Positions 1-8,620 of a DNA stretch of 64,000 nt are shown here, one piece after another. Under the pieces are notes generated by a model, which was not told the DNA's origin, did not search any database, and worked only from the letters and a program-made list of their open reading frames with translations. The position numbers were made by a program, and so were the translations under genes. The stretch spans positions 496,001-560,000 of the forward strand of contig NZ_BNBD01000001.1 in the NCBI RefSeq assembly GCF_014654785.1. Reading direction: 5' to 3'. Source of the DNA: Streptomyces mashuensis (GTDB lineage: Bacteria; Actinomycetota; Actinomycetes; Streptomycetales; Streptomycetaceae). Each line of letters starts with the position of its first letter. Positions within the stretch are counted from its first letter, which is position 1.

Positions 1-2307
1 GCCCGCCCCCTGCCCGGACCCGGCCGGTCCCGGCTCGTCCTCGCCGGCCTCCTGCTCGCCGTGCTGCTCGCCGCGCTCGACCAGACCCTCGTCGCCGGCG
101 CCCTGCCCGCCGTCGCCACCGACCTGCACGGCGCCGGCCGCGCCCCCTGGGCCGTCACCGCCTACCTGCTCACCTCCACCGCCGCCCTGCCCCTCCTCGG
201 CAAGCTCGGCGACCTCTCCGGCCGCAAGCCCGTCGTCCTCTTCGCCCTCGTCGTCTTCCTCGCCGGGTCCGCCCTCGCCGGCTGCTCCCGCACCATGGAC
301 CAGCTCATCGCCTTCCGCGCCCTCCAGGGCGTGGGCGCCGGCGGGCTGTTCGCCGGCGCCCAGGCCGTCGTCGCCGACCTCGTGCCGGCCCGCGCCCGCG
401 GCCGCCACCTCGGCGCCCTCGGCGCCGTGGCCGGGCTCGCCGCCGTCGCCGGCCCGCTGCTCGGCGGCTTCCTCACCGGCCACGCCTCCTGGCGCTGGTG
501 CTTCTGGATCGACCTGCCGCCCGGCCTCCTCGCGCTCCTCGTCGTCGCCACCGCGCTCCGCCTGCCCCGGCCGCCCCGCCGCGCCCGCTTCGACGTCCTG
601 GGCGCCCTCCTCCTCACCGCCTCCACCAGCTGCCTGGTGCTCCTCGCCACCTGGGGCGGCACCCAGTACGCCTGGACCTCCCGCACCGTCGCCGGCCTGG
701 CCGCCGGTGCGCTCGGCACGGCCCTGCTGCTCGTCGTCGTCGAGCACTTCGCCGCAGAACCGATCATCCCGCCGCACCTCTTCCGGGACCCCGTCTTCAC
801 CGTCTCCACCCTGGCCGGGGCGGTCGCCGGCGTCGCCCTCGCCACCGCCGCCGGACACCTCACGGCCTTCCTCCGGATGACCGACGGCGCCGGCGCCGCC
901 GCCTCCGGGCTGCTGATGCTGCCCATGATGGGCGCCGTCGCGGTCGCCTCGCTCCTCGCCGGCCACCTCGTCAGCCGAACGGGCCACTACAAACTGCTGC
1001 CCGTGCTCGGCGGCGCCCTCTCCGCCGAGGGCGCCTACCTGCTCTCCCACCTCGACGCCCAGACCGGGCGGCTGTCCTCCAGCCTCTGGATGGCCATCCT
1101 CGGCACCGGCATCGGCCTGACCCTGCCCGTCCTCGTCCTGGCCGTGCAGAACTCCGCCCACCCCGCCGACGTCGGTGCCGCGACCAGCGCCCACCACTAC
1201 GTACGGCAGATCGCCGGCGCGCTCGGCGCCGCGGCCCTCGGCACCCTCCTCGCCCACCGCCTGGGCACCGCCCTGGCCACCGAACTGCCGCCGCGGCCCG
1301 GGCTCCCGGAGCCGGACTCCCTCACCCCGCAGCTGGTGCGAGCCCTCCCCGCCCCGCTGCGCGACGGGTACGTCCGGGCCTTCGCCGAGGCCGTGCCGCA
1401 GGTCTTCCTCGTCCTCGTACCGGTGCTCATCGTGGGCTTCCTGCTCGCCCTCCTGCTGAAAGAGAAACCACTGGTGTCCTACAACGCCCCCGACGCCGCC
1501 GTCCCGTCCGCGCGCACCGCACCGCCGGCCGACCCGGCGCCCTTCGTCGCGGGCATCCCCGTGACGGGCTCCGTCCAGCACCACGACGGCACCACCGTGC
1601 CGCGCGCCGCCCTGACCCTCATCGACGTCCAGGGCCGGCAGATCGGCCGCGGCGCCAGCGGCGAGGACGGCCGGTACGCCCTGAGCACGCCGGGCACCGG
1701 CGCGTACGTCCTCATCGCCGCCGCCGGCGGCCACCAGCCGCAGGCCGTCACCGTCACCGTCGGCGAACGCCCCGTCGAGCTCGACGTCGTCCTCGGCGGC
1801 GCCGGGCGGCTGGCCGGCACGGTGTGCACGGCCGACGGCACCCCGGTGCGCGAGGCCCTCGTCACCCTCACCAACGTGCACGGCGAGGTGGTGGCCTCCA
1901 CCCGCACCGCGCCCGACGGGGGGTACGTCATCGCCGAACTCGTCGCCGGCGAGTACACCCTGGCCTGCTCCGCACCCGCGTTCCGGCCGGCCGCCATGCC
2001 CGTCACCGTCCAGTCCGCCCGCGAGACCCGCCAGGACGTCGAGCTGGCCGGCGGCGCGGTGCTGCGCGGCACGGTGCGGGCCGGCGGCGGGCGGCCCGTG
2101 GAGGACGCCCGGGTGACGCTGCTGGACGCCGCCGGGAACGTGGTCGACTCCGCCATCACGGGCGCCGACGGCACCTTCCGCTTCGTCGACCTCTCGGCCG
2201 GCGAGTACACGGTGGTGGCCGCCGGCTACCCGCCCGTCGCCACGGTCCTGCGCGTCGCGGGCGGCGGCCGCACCGAACGGGACCTCCAGCTCGGCCACGA
2301 GGACTGA
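1..2307 (+). CDS. MFS (DHA2-type) exporter fused to three carboxypeptidase-regulatory-like repeats; 5' end outside window
   Basis: The reading frame is open from base 1, so the true start lies upstream; an internal GTG at 61 is not the start. The first ~470 residues are a polytopic drug:H+ antiporter. The early ALDQTLVAGALP segment and the loop motif GKLGDLSGRK are typical of the 14-helix DHA2 family. After the last helix (ending near LLALLLKEK) comes a soluble tail of about 265 residues with three ~82-residue repeats, each with a G-T/S-V...DG..V..A.VTL pattern and a DG.Y/F...L..GEY turn, as in CarboxypepD_reg beta-sandwich domains. The substrate is unknown. The fusion occurs in actinomycete exporters (known), and a role of the repeats in binding peptidoglycan or ligand is only a guess. 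The next gene starts 30 bp downstream. Confidence 0.85.
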   Translation, partial: ARPLPGPGRSRLVLAGLLLAVLLAALDQTLVAGALPAVATDLHGAGRAPWAVTAYLLTSTAALPLLGKLGDLSGRKPVVLFALVVFLAGSALAGCSRTMDQLIAFRALQGVGAGGLFAGAQAVVADLVPARARGRHLGALGAVAGLAAVAGPLLGGFLTGHASWRWCFWIDLPPGLLALLVVATALRLPRPPRRARFDVLGALLLTASTSCLVLLATWGGTQYAWTSRTVAGLAAGALGTALLLVVVEHFAAEPIIPPHLFRDPVFTVSTLAGAVAGVALATAAGHLTAFLRMTDGAGAAASGLLMLPMMGAVAVASLLAGHLVSRTGHYKLLPVLGGALSAEGAYLLSHLDAQTGRLSSSLWMAILGTGIGLTLPVLVLAVQNSAHPADVGAATSAHHYVRQIAGALGAAALGTLLAHRLGTALATELPPRPGLPEPDSLTPQLVRALPAPLRDGYVRAFAEAVPQVFLVLVPVLIVGFLLALLLKEKPLVSYNAPDAAVPSARTAPPADPAPFVAGIPVTGSVQHHDGTTVPRAALTLIDVQGRQIGRGASGEDGRYALSTPGTGAYVLIAAAGGHQPQAVTVTVGERPVELDVVLGGAGRLAGTVCTADGTPVREALVTLTNVHGEVVASTRTAPDGGYVIAELVAGEYTLACSAPAFRPAAMPVTVQSARETRQDVELAGGAVLRGTVRAGGGRPVEDARVTLLDAAGNVVDSAITGADGTFRFVDLSAGEYTVVAAGYPPVATVLRVAGGGRTERDLQLGHED

Positions 2308-2337
2308 GACGCGCCCGTCCGCGGTAGGAACCAGGGC

Positions 2338-3174
2338 ATGGTGAAGATCCTGATTTCCGCTGACATGGAGGGGGCCACCGGGGTCACCTGGCCGGCCGAC
2401 GTCCTGCCGGGCACGCCCCAGTGGGAGCGCTGCCGGCACCTGTTCACCTCGGACGTCGACGCGGCCGTCACCGGGTTCTTCGACGGCGGCGCCGACGCGG
2501 TCCTCGTCAACGAGGCGCACTGGAGCATGCGCAACCTGCTGCTGGAGAAGCTGGACGAGCGGGTGGAGATGCTCACCGGCAAGCACAAGACCCTCAGCAT
2601 GGTCGAGGGCGTCCAGCACGGCGACGTCGACGGCGTCGCCTTCGTCGGCTACCACACGGGGGCGGGCACGGAGGGCGTACTGGCCCACACCTATCTGGCC
2701 AACTCCCTGACCGGCGTGTGGGTGAACGGCGCGCGAGCCAGCGAAGGGGTGCTGAACTCTCTCGTCGTCGCCGAATACGGTGTGCCGGTGGTGCTGGTGA
2801 CCGGCGACGACCGGACCTGCGAGGACGCCCGGGGGTACGCCCCCCGGGCCCGGACGGTCGCCGTCAAGGACTACGTCTCGCGGTACGCGGCCGTGTGCCG
2901 CACCCCCGCTCGTACGGCCGCGGACATCCGTGCCGCGGCGAAGGAGGCCACCGCGCTGGCGGTGCGCCACGAGCCGGTGCGCAGCGGCCCGTTCACCATC
3001 GAGCTGGAGTTCGACGCCGAGCACCTGGCCGGGGCGGCGACGGCGGTCCCGGGCGTGGAGCAGACCGGCGAGCGGCGCGTGAGCTGCACCCTGCCGACCA
3101 TGTACGAGGGCATCCGCTGCTTCAAGACGGTGACGACCGTCGTCTCGGCGGCGGTCGAGGAGCAATATGGCTGA
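2338..3174 (+). CDS. dppA: M55-family D-aminopeptidase (DppA-like)
   Basis: The 278-residue product matches the zinc D-aminopeptidase DppA family, which removes D-amino acids from the N terminus of short peptides such as D-Ala-D-Ala. Visible landmarks are the N-terminal SADMEGATG metal-binding motif (residues 7-15), VNEAHWSMRN near 60, FVGYHTGAG near 103 and ASEGVLNSLVVAEYG near 135. ATG 2338 lies behind an AGGA at normal spacing. The stop overlaps the next ATG (3167), so translation is probably coupled to the M20 gene. Together with the M20 and S9 genes it suggests a peptide-scavenging or cell-wall-peptide pathway (inference). The usual dpp ABC transporter genes are not visible. Confidence 0.85.
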   Translation: MVKILISADMEGATGVTWPADVLPGTPQWERCRHLFTSDVDAAVTGFFDGGADAVLVNEAHWSMRNLLLEKLDERVEMLTGKHKTLSMVEGVQHGDVDGVAFVGYHTGAGTEGVLAHTYLANSLTGVWVNGARASEGVLNSLVVAEYGVPVVLVTGDDRTCEDARGYAPRARTVAVKDYVSRYAAVCRTPARTAADIRAAAKEATALAVRHEPVRSGPFTIELEFDAEHLAGAATAVPGVEQTGERRVSCTLPTMYEGIRCFKTVTTVVSAAVEEQYG

Positions 3175-4606
3175 AGCGGCGGGCGGGGCACACGCGACGG
3201 ACGGGGGACGGGCGGGGCACGGGGGGCGGGAGGGGAGGGCGGGCCCGCGCATCGACCGGCGGGCACTGACCGAGGCGGTGCGCTTCACCTCGGACCTCAT
3301 CCGCATCGACACGACCAACCGCGGCGGCGGCGACTGCCGCGAGCGGCCGGCCGCCGAGTACGTCGCCGGGTGCCTGGCCGACGCCGGTCTGGAACCGGTG
3401 CTGCTGGAGAAGGACCCCGGGCGCACCAACGTGGTGGCCCGGGTGCCGGGCGAGGACCGGTCGGCGGACGCCCTGCTGGTCCACGGTCACCTGGACGTGG
3501 TGCCCGCGGACCCCGCCGGCTGGAGCACGCACCCGTTCTCGGGCGAGGTGCGGGACGGCGCGGTGTGGGGCCGGGGCGCCATCGACATGAAGAACATGGA
3601 CGCGATGGTGCTGGCGACCGTGCGGGCCTGGGCGCGGGCCGGGGTGCGGCCGCCGCGGGACATCGTGCTGGCCTTCACCGCGGACGAGGAGGACACCGGG
3701 GAACCCGGCTCGGCGTACCTGGCCGAGAAGCACGCCGGCCTCTTCGAGGGGTGCACGGTGGCCATCGGCGAGTCCGGCGGGTACACCTTCCACGCCGACG
3801 GCGGGCTGCGGCTGTACCCGGTGGCGGCGGGGGAGCGGGGCACCGCCTGGCTGAAGCTGACCGCGCGGGGCGTGGCCGGGCACGGCTCGAAGATCAACCG
3901 CCGGAACGCGGTGGTGAACCTGGCCGCGGCCGTGACCCGCATCGGCGGCCACCGGTGGCCGGTGCGGCTGGTGCCCACGGTCCGGGCGGCGCTGCGGGAG
4001 ATCGCCCGGGTGCAGGGCGTGCCGGTGGACCTGGACGACCCGGAGCTGGACGTCGACGGCCTGCTGGACAAGCTGGGCCGGTCGGCGGCGCTGGTGGCCG
4101 CGACCGTGCGGAACAGCTCCAACCCCACGCAGCTGGAGGCCGGTTACAAGGTGAACGTGGTGCCGGGCGTGGCCGTGGCCCGGGTGGACGGCCGGACGCT
4201 GCCCGGTACCGAGGAGGAGTTCCGCGCCACGATGGACCTGCTGACCGGCCCGGACGTGGACTGGGAGCTGTGCCACGGCGAGCCGGGCCTGGCGGCGCCG
4301 GTGGACGCGCCGGTGTTCGACCGGATGCGGGCGGCGCTGGAGCGGTTCGACCCGCAGGCGTGCGTGGTGCCGTTCTGCATGTCCGGCGGCACGGACGCCA
4401 AGCAGTTCGCCCGCCTGGGGGTGAGCGGCTACGGTTTCTCGCCGGTGCGGCTGCCGGAGGGGTACGACTACCAGGCGATGTTCCACGGCGTCGACGAGCG
4501 GGTGCCCGTGGAGGGGCTGCACTTCGGCGTGCGGGTGCTCGACCACTTCCTGATGGACGGTGTCCTGACGGAGGATCAGGCGGGAACGTTCTCTGAGGAG
4601 GGGTAG
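3167..4606 (+). CDS. M20-family metallopeptidase/hydrolase
   Basis: The 479-residue protein has the M20 di-zinc peptidase pattern: HGHLDVVP with the first His/Asp ligands, then GRGAIDMKNMDAM, DEEDTGEPGS carrying the catalytic Glu pair, and a C-terminal HGVDERVP with the last His ligand. A ~40-residue low-complexity N-terminal extension precedes the catalytic domain. The ATG overlaps the M55 stop by 8 nt and has GGAG 4-5 nt upstream. Substrates of this family (dipeptides, acyl-amino acids, acetylornithine-like compounds) cannot be separated from sequence alone. It ends 5 bp before the S9 peptidase gene. Confidence 0.85.
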   Translation: MAEAAGGAHATDGGRAGHGGREGRAGPRIDRRALTEAVRFTSDLIRIDTTNRGGGDCRERPAAEYVAGCLADAGLEPVLLEKDPGRTNVVARVPGEDRSADALLVHGHLDVVPADPAGWSTHPFSGEVRDGAVWGRGAIDMKNMDAMVLATVRAWARAGVRPPRDIVLAFTADEEDTGEPGSAYLAEKHAGLFEGCTVAIGESGGYTFHADGGLRLYPVAAGERGTAWLKLTARGVAGHGSKINRRNAVVNLAAAVTRIGGHRWPVRLVPTVRAALREIARVQGVPVDLDDPELDVDGLLDKLGRSAALVAATVRNSSNPTQLEAGYKVNVVPGVAVARVDGRTLPGTEEEFRATMDLLTGPDVDWELCHGEPGLAAPVDAPVFDRMRAALERFDPQACVVPFCMSGGTDAKQFARLGVSGYGFSPVRLPEGYDYQAMFHGVDERVPVEGLHFGVRVLDHFLMDGVLTEDQAGTFSEEG

Positions 4607-4611
4607 CAATC

Positions 4612-6633
4612 ATGGTGTCCACGACGCCCTACGGTGCCTGGCGGTCCCCCATCGGCGCGGAGCTCGTCGCGGCCCACGACGGCAGGCCGGACTTCGTGGG
4701 CACCGTCGGCGAGGAGGTGTGGTGGCTCGTCCCGCGCCCGGCCGAGGACGGCCGTTCGGCGCTGGTGCGGTGCCGCCCCGGCGGTACGGAGGCGGTGGCG
4801 CTGCCCGCCCCGTGGGATGTGCGCAGCCGGCTGATGGAGTACGGCGGCGCGCCCTGGGCGGGCGTGCCGCGTGCGGTGGGCGGCCCGCTGCTGGTGTTCG
4901 TGCACTTCGCCGACCAGCGGCTGTACGCCTGGGAGCCGGACGACCCGGCGGGTGCGCCGCCCCGGCCGCTGACGCCGGTGTCGGCGGTGGGCGGCGGGCT
5001 GCGCTGGGCGGAGCCGCTGCTGCTGCCGGACCGCGGTCCCGCGGGCGAGGTGTGGTGCGTCCTGGAGGAGTTCACGGGCCCGGCGCCCGGTGACGTACGG
5101 CGGGTGATCGCCGCGGTGCCGCTGGACGGCTCGGCGGCGCAGGACCGGGCCGCGATACGGGAGCTGAGCGACGGCGGGCACCGTTTCGTCACCGGTCACC
5201 GGCTCTCGCCGGACGGCCGCCGGGCCGCCTGGATCGCCTGGGACCACCCGCGCATGCCCTGGGACGGCACGGAGCTGCGGGTGGCCGAGGTCGCCGGCGG
5301 GCCGGACGGGGAGCGCTTCTCCGGGGCCCGTACGGTGCTGGGCGGGCCGGAGGAATCGGTGGCGCAGGCCGAGTGGGCGGCGGACGGCACGCTGCTGGCG
5401 GTCACCGACCGCACCGGCTGGTGGAACCTGCACCGCGTGGATGCGGGGGATTCCGGCGGGGAGTGGGCGGAGCCGGTCAATCTGTGCCGGCGCGAGGAGG
5501 AGTTCGCCGGGCCGCTGTGGCGGCCGGGCACGCGCTGGTTCGTGCCGATGGCCGGCGGGCTGGTGGCCGTGGTGCACGGCCGGGGCGCCCAGCGGCTGGG
5601 GATACTCGACCCGGAGACCGGCGAGGTGGTGGACGCGGCCGGCCCGTGGACGGAGTGGGCGCCGTCGCTGCACGCGCACGGCAGCCGGGTGGTGGGCGTG
5701 GCGGCGAGCCCGCGCAGCGGGTACGAGGTCGTCGAGCTGGACACGCGGACCGGCCGGGCCCGGGCGGTCGGCGCCCGGCACACGGATGCGGTGGACCCCG
5801 CGTACTACCCCGAGCCGCTGATCCGTACGTTCACCGGGCCGGACGGGCGGGAGGTGCACGCCCACGTCTACCCGCCGCACAGCCCGGACCACACCGGCCC
5901 GGCCGACGAGCTGCCGCCGTACGTGGTGTGGGCGCACGGCGGGCCCACCAGCCGCGCGGCGCTGGTGCTGGACCTGGAGATCGCCTACTTCACCTCGCGT
6001 GGCATCGGCGTGGTGCAGGTGAACTATGGCGGTTCCACCGGGTACGGGCGCGCGTACCGGGAGCGGCTGCGGGAGCGATGGGGCGTCGTGGACGTGGAGG
6101 ACTGCGCGGCCGTGGCCGAGGCGCTCGCCGAGGAGGGCACGGCCGACCGGGCCCGGCTGGCGATCCGCGGCGGCAGCGCGGGCGGCTGGACGACGGCCGC
6201 CTCGCTGGTGTCGACGGGCCTCTACGCGTGCGGCACCATCTTCTTCCCCGTCATCGACCTGCTGGCCTGGGCGGAGGGCGGCACGCACGACTTCGAGTCG
6301 CACTACCTGGAGAGCCTCGTCGGCCCGCGGGCCGAGGTGCGCGACCGCTACCGCGACCGGTCCCCGGTGAGCCGGGCGGACCGGGTGACGGCGCCCTTCC
6401 TGCTGCTCCAGGGGCTGGACGACCGGGTCTGCCCGCCGGAGCAGAGCGAGCGGTTCGTGCGCGCGGTGGCGGGCCGGGGCGTGCCGCACGCGTACCTCAC
6501 GTTCGAGGGCGAGGGCCACGGCTTCCGCCGGGAGGAGACGCTGATCCGCGCACAGGAGGCGGAACTGTCCCTCTACGCCCAGGTGTTCGGGCTGGACGTC
6601 GGGGACGTGCCGGCGGTGGAGCTCAGCAAGTGA
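4612..6633 (+). CDS. S9-family (prolyl oligopeptidase-type) serine peptidase
   Basis: The 673-residue product has an N-terminal beta-propeller (about residues 1-400) followed by an alpha/beta hydrolase domain. The catalytic triad is readable: Ser522 in GGSAGG, Asp603/604 in GLDDRVCP and His636 in GEGHGFR. The oxyanion HGGP motif is also present. There is no signal peptide, so it is probably cytoplasmic and acts on oligopeptides as S9C/acylaminoacyl-peptidase-like enzymes do. A strong GAGGAGGGG ribosome-binding site precedes the ATG. It is the last gene of the peptidase run and overlaps the end of the convergent siderophore ATPase gene by 11 nt. Confidence 0.88.
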   Translation: MVSTTPYGAWRSPIGAELVAAHDGRPDFVGTVGEEVWWLVPRPAEDGRSALVRCRPGGTEAVALPAPWDVRSRLMEYGGAPWAGVPRAVGGPLLVFVHFADQRLYAWEPDDPAGAPPRPLTPVSAVGGGLRWAEPLLLPDRGPAGEVWCVLEEFTGPAPGDVRRVIAAVPLDGSAAQDRAAIRELSDGGHRFVTGHRLSPDGRRAAWIAWDHPRMPWDGTELRVAEVAGGPDGERFSGARTVLGGPEESVAQAEWAADGTLLAVTDRTGWWNLHRVDAGDSGGEWAEPVNLCRREEEFAGPLWRPGTRWFVPMAGGLVAVVHGRGAQRLGILDPETGEVVDAAGPWTEWAPSLHAHGSRVVGVAASPRSGYEVVELDTRTGRARAVGARHTDAVDPAYYPEPLIRTFTGPDGREVHAHVYPPHSPDHTGPADELPPYVVWAHGGPTSRAALVLDLEIAYFTSRGIGVVQVNYGGSTGYGRAYRERLRERWGVVDVEDCAAVAEALAEEGTADRARLAIRGGSAGGWTTAASLVSTGLYACGTIFFPVIDLLAWAEGGTHDFESHYLESLVGPRAEVRDRYRDRSPVSRADRVTAPFLLLQGLDDRVCPPEQSERFVRAVAGRGVPHAYLTFEGEGHGFRREETLIRAQEAELSLYAQVFGLDVGDVPAVELSK

Positions 6634-7411
6634 GGCGGGGCCGGGCGGCGGGCACGACGACGGGGGCGCCGTCGCCGGGTGCGGCCAGCACGTCGGCGTC
6701 GATGTCGTAGAGCTCGCGGACGAGCGCGGCGTCCACGACCTGCCGCGGGGGGCCCTGCGCGACGATCCGGCCGTCGCGCAGGGCGACGACGGTGTCGGCG
6801 TGCCGGGCGGCGGCCGCCAGGTCGTGCAGGACCATCACGACGGTGCGCCCGGCCGCCGCCACCTCGCGGACCAGCTCCAGCACCTCCACGGCGTGGCCGA
6901 GGTCGAGCGCGCTGGTCGGCTCGTCGAGGAGGACGACGGGCGTCTGCTGGGCCAGCACCATGGCCAGCCAGCAGCGCTGGCGCTGGCCGCCGGAGAGCCG
7001 GTCGAGGCGCCGCCCGGCGAGGGCGGTCGTGCCGGTGGCCTCCAGGGCCTGCGCCACGGCCCGTTCGTCCTCGGCCGACCACTGCCGGAACAGGCCCTGG
7101 TGCGGGTGGCGGCCGTAGCGCACGAGCCCGGCGACGGTGACGGCCTCCGGCGCCAGCGGGGACTGCGGCAGGAGCGCCACGCGGTGGGCGGCGGCGCGCG
7201 GCGGGAGCCGCCAGATGTCGGCGTCGCCGATGCGCACCGTGCCCGCCTCCGGGCGGTGCAGGCGGGCGAGGGTGCGCAGGAGGGTGGACTTGCCGCAGCC
7301 GTTGGGGCCGACAACGGCGACGACCTGTCCCTCGGGGACGGTGAGGTCGACGCCGTGGACGACGGGGTGGCCGGGGTAGCCGGCGGTGAGCTGTTCCACG
7401 ACAAGGCGCAT
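6623..7411 (-). CDS. Iron-siderophore ABC transporter ATP-binding protein (FecE/FepC type)
   Basis: The 262-residue ATPase has Walker A GPNGCGKST (35-43), a Q-loop LLPQSP, signature LSGGQ (139-143), Walker B LLDEP (D163/E164) and a switch His in VLHDL. It is closest in style to FecE/FepC/FhuC ATPases that power ferric-siderophore import. No permease or binding-protein gene is visible here, so it must work with components encoded elsewhere. An iron box lies directly upstream of and touches the ATG, and a TAGGCT -10-like element ends 6 nt before the ATG. The transcript is therefore probably leaderless and repressed by a DmdR/IdeR-type regulator when iron is plentiful. Confidence 0.88.
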   Translation of the reverse strand: MRLVVEQLTAGYPGHPVVHGVDLTVPEGQVVAVVGPNGCGKSTLLRTLARLHRPEAGTVRIGDADIWRLPPRAAAHRVALLPQSPLAPEAVTVAGLVRYGRHPHQGLFRQWSAEDERAVAQALEATGTTALAGRRLDRLSGGQRQRCWLAMVLAQQTPVVLLDEPTSALDLGHAVEVLELVREVAAAGRTVVMVLHDLAAAARHADTVVALRDGRIVAQGPPRQVVDAALVRELYDIDADVLAAPGDGAPVVVPAARPRLTC

Positions 7412-7429
7412 GAGGTAAGCCTAACCTAA
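7411..7429 (-). promoter_or_regulatory. Iron box (DmdR/IdeR operator) at siderophore ATPase start
   Basis: Read on the minus strand the site is TTAGGTTAGGCTTACCTCA. It differs at only two or three positions from the actinobacterial iron-box consensus TTAGGTTAGGCTCACCTAA (known). It covers the likely -10 and abuts the ATG. Confidence 0.85.
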
Positions 7430-7536
7430 CTTTTTCTTACCCCTTTCCCGTCTTTTCCCGTATGCGCCACGGAAGTTGGCGGAAGGGGGTCGGTCGATTC
7501 GGGTGCACATCGGTTCCCGTGGTGCGGAAGCGTGTG

Positions 7537-7555
7537 TAAGGTAAGGCTTACCTAA
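7537..7555 (+). promoter_or_regulatory. Iron box (DmdR/IdeR operator) upstream of dhbA
   Basis: TAAGGTAAGGCTTACCTAA is a nearly perfect inverted repeat close to the iron-box consensus. It lies 24 bp before the dhbA GTG and 108 bp from its partner box, so both divergent transcripts should respond together to iron. Confidence 0.88.
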
Positions 7556-7579
7556 TTCGAACGGAATGGGGGAACCGCC

Positions 7580-8374
7580 GTGGAGCACTCGGCCGTGCAG
7601 CAGTCCGAACTCGCCGGACGCGTCGCGCTGGTCACGGGCGCCGGGCAGGGCATCGGCGAGGCCGTCGTCCGCGCCCTCGTCGCCCGGGGCGCGCGCGTCG
7701 CGGCCCTGGACGCCACGCCCGCCGGCGTCAAGGCGCTGGAAGCGGAGTACGGCACCGGCACGGTCACCCACCACGTCGCCGACGTCTCCGACGGCGCCGC
7801 CGTCGAAGCCGCCGTCGGCGCGGCCGAGGCGACCCTCGGCCCGCTGGACATCCTCGTCAACGTCGCCGGAGTGCTGCGCACCTCACCGGTCGTCACCACC
7901 AGCGACGAGGACTGGGAACGCACCTTCGCGGTGAACTCCACCGGCGTCTTCCACGCCTCCCGCGCCGCGGCCCGCCGCATGGCCGGACGCCGCAGCGGCT
8001 GCATCGTCACCGTCGGCTCCAACGCCGCCGGCGTGCCCCGCACCCACATGGCGGCCTACGCGGCCTCCAAGGCCGCCGCCACCATGTTCACCAAATGCCT
8101 GGGGCTCGAACTGGCCCGCAGCGGAGTCCGCTGCAACGTCGTCTCGCCCGGCTCCACCGACACCGCGATGCAACGCGCCCTGTGGACCGACGACCGGGCC
8201 CCCGGCCGCGTCGTCGACGGCGACCCCGCCGCCTACCGCGTGGGCATCCCCCTGGGCCGCCTCGCGGAACCCGCCGACGTCGCCGAGGCCGTCGTGTTCC
8301 TCGTGTCCGACCGGGCCCGGCACATCACCATGCACGACCTCTACGTCGACGGCGGCGCCACGCTGCGCGCCTGA
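7580..8374 (+). CDS. dhbA: 2,3-dihydro-2,3-dihydroxybenzoate dehydrogenase
   Basis: This short-chain dehydrogenase of 264 residues has TGAGQGIG (20-27) for NAD binding, NVAG, catalytic Ser147 and Tyr160-x3-Lys164 in YAASK. It should oxidise 2,3-dihydro-2,3-dihydroxybenzoate to 2,3-dihydroxybenzoate. The assignment rests on its place ahead of isochorismate synthase, DHB-AMP ligase and isochorismatase genes, since SDR sequences alone do not fix the substrate. The GTG start follows GGGGGAA at good spacing. It is the first gene of the iron-boxed operon. Confidence 0.88.
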   Translation: MEHSAVQQSELAGRVALVTGAGQGIGEAVVRALVARGARVAALDATPAGVKALEAEYGTGTVTHHVADVSDGAAVEAAVGAAEATLGPLDILVNVAGVLRTSPVVTTSDEDWERTFAVNSTGVFHASRAAARRMAGRRSGCIVTVGSNAAGVPRTHMAAYAASKAAATMFTKCLGLELARSGVRCNVVSPGSTDTAMQRALWTDDRAPGRVVDGDPAAYRVGIPLGRLAEPADVAEAVVFLVSDRARHITMHDLYVDGGATLRA

Positions 8375-8395
8375 CGCGCGCACACCCCCCGACAC

Positions 8396-8427
8396 GGTGG
8401 TGGCCCCGATGCCGCGGGGCCACCACC
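8396..8427 (+). terminator. 12-bp stem hairpin between dhbA and dhbC
   Basis: GGTGGTGGCCCC pairs perfectly with GGGGCCACCACC across an 8-nt loop, 21 bp after the dhbA stop. There is no T-run, so it may be a Streptomyces-style terminator, an attenuator or an RNA-stability hairpin. The remaining ~190 bp up to dhbC show no iron box. Confidence 0.5.
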
Positions 8428-8620
8428 GGCATGCCGCCGGGCGGGACGGTCCCCGCCCGGCGGCCCCACCCCTGTACCGGCCCGACCGCCCCAACCGGAC
8501 AGGCCCCTTGCCGGACCGGCGGCGCCTTCCGCATGCCCCGCCGCGGGCGCACACTGCCCACCGGCCGCACACCCCACCCCTCACGCCCCGGCGCGACCCG
8601 CCGGGAGAACGGAGCAGCAG

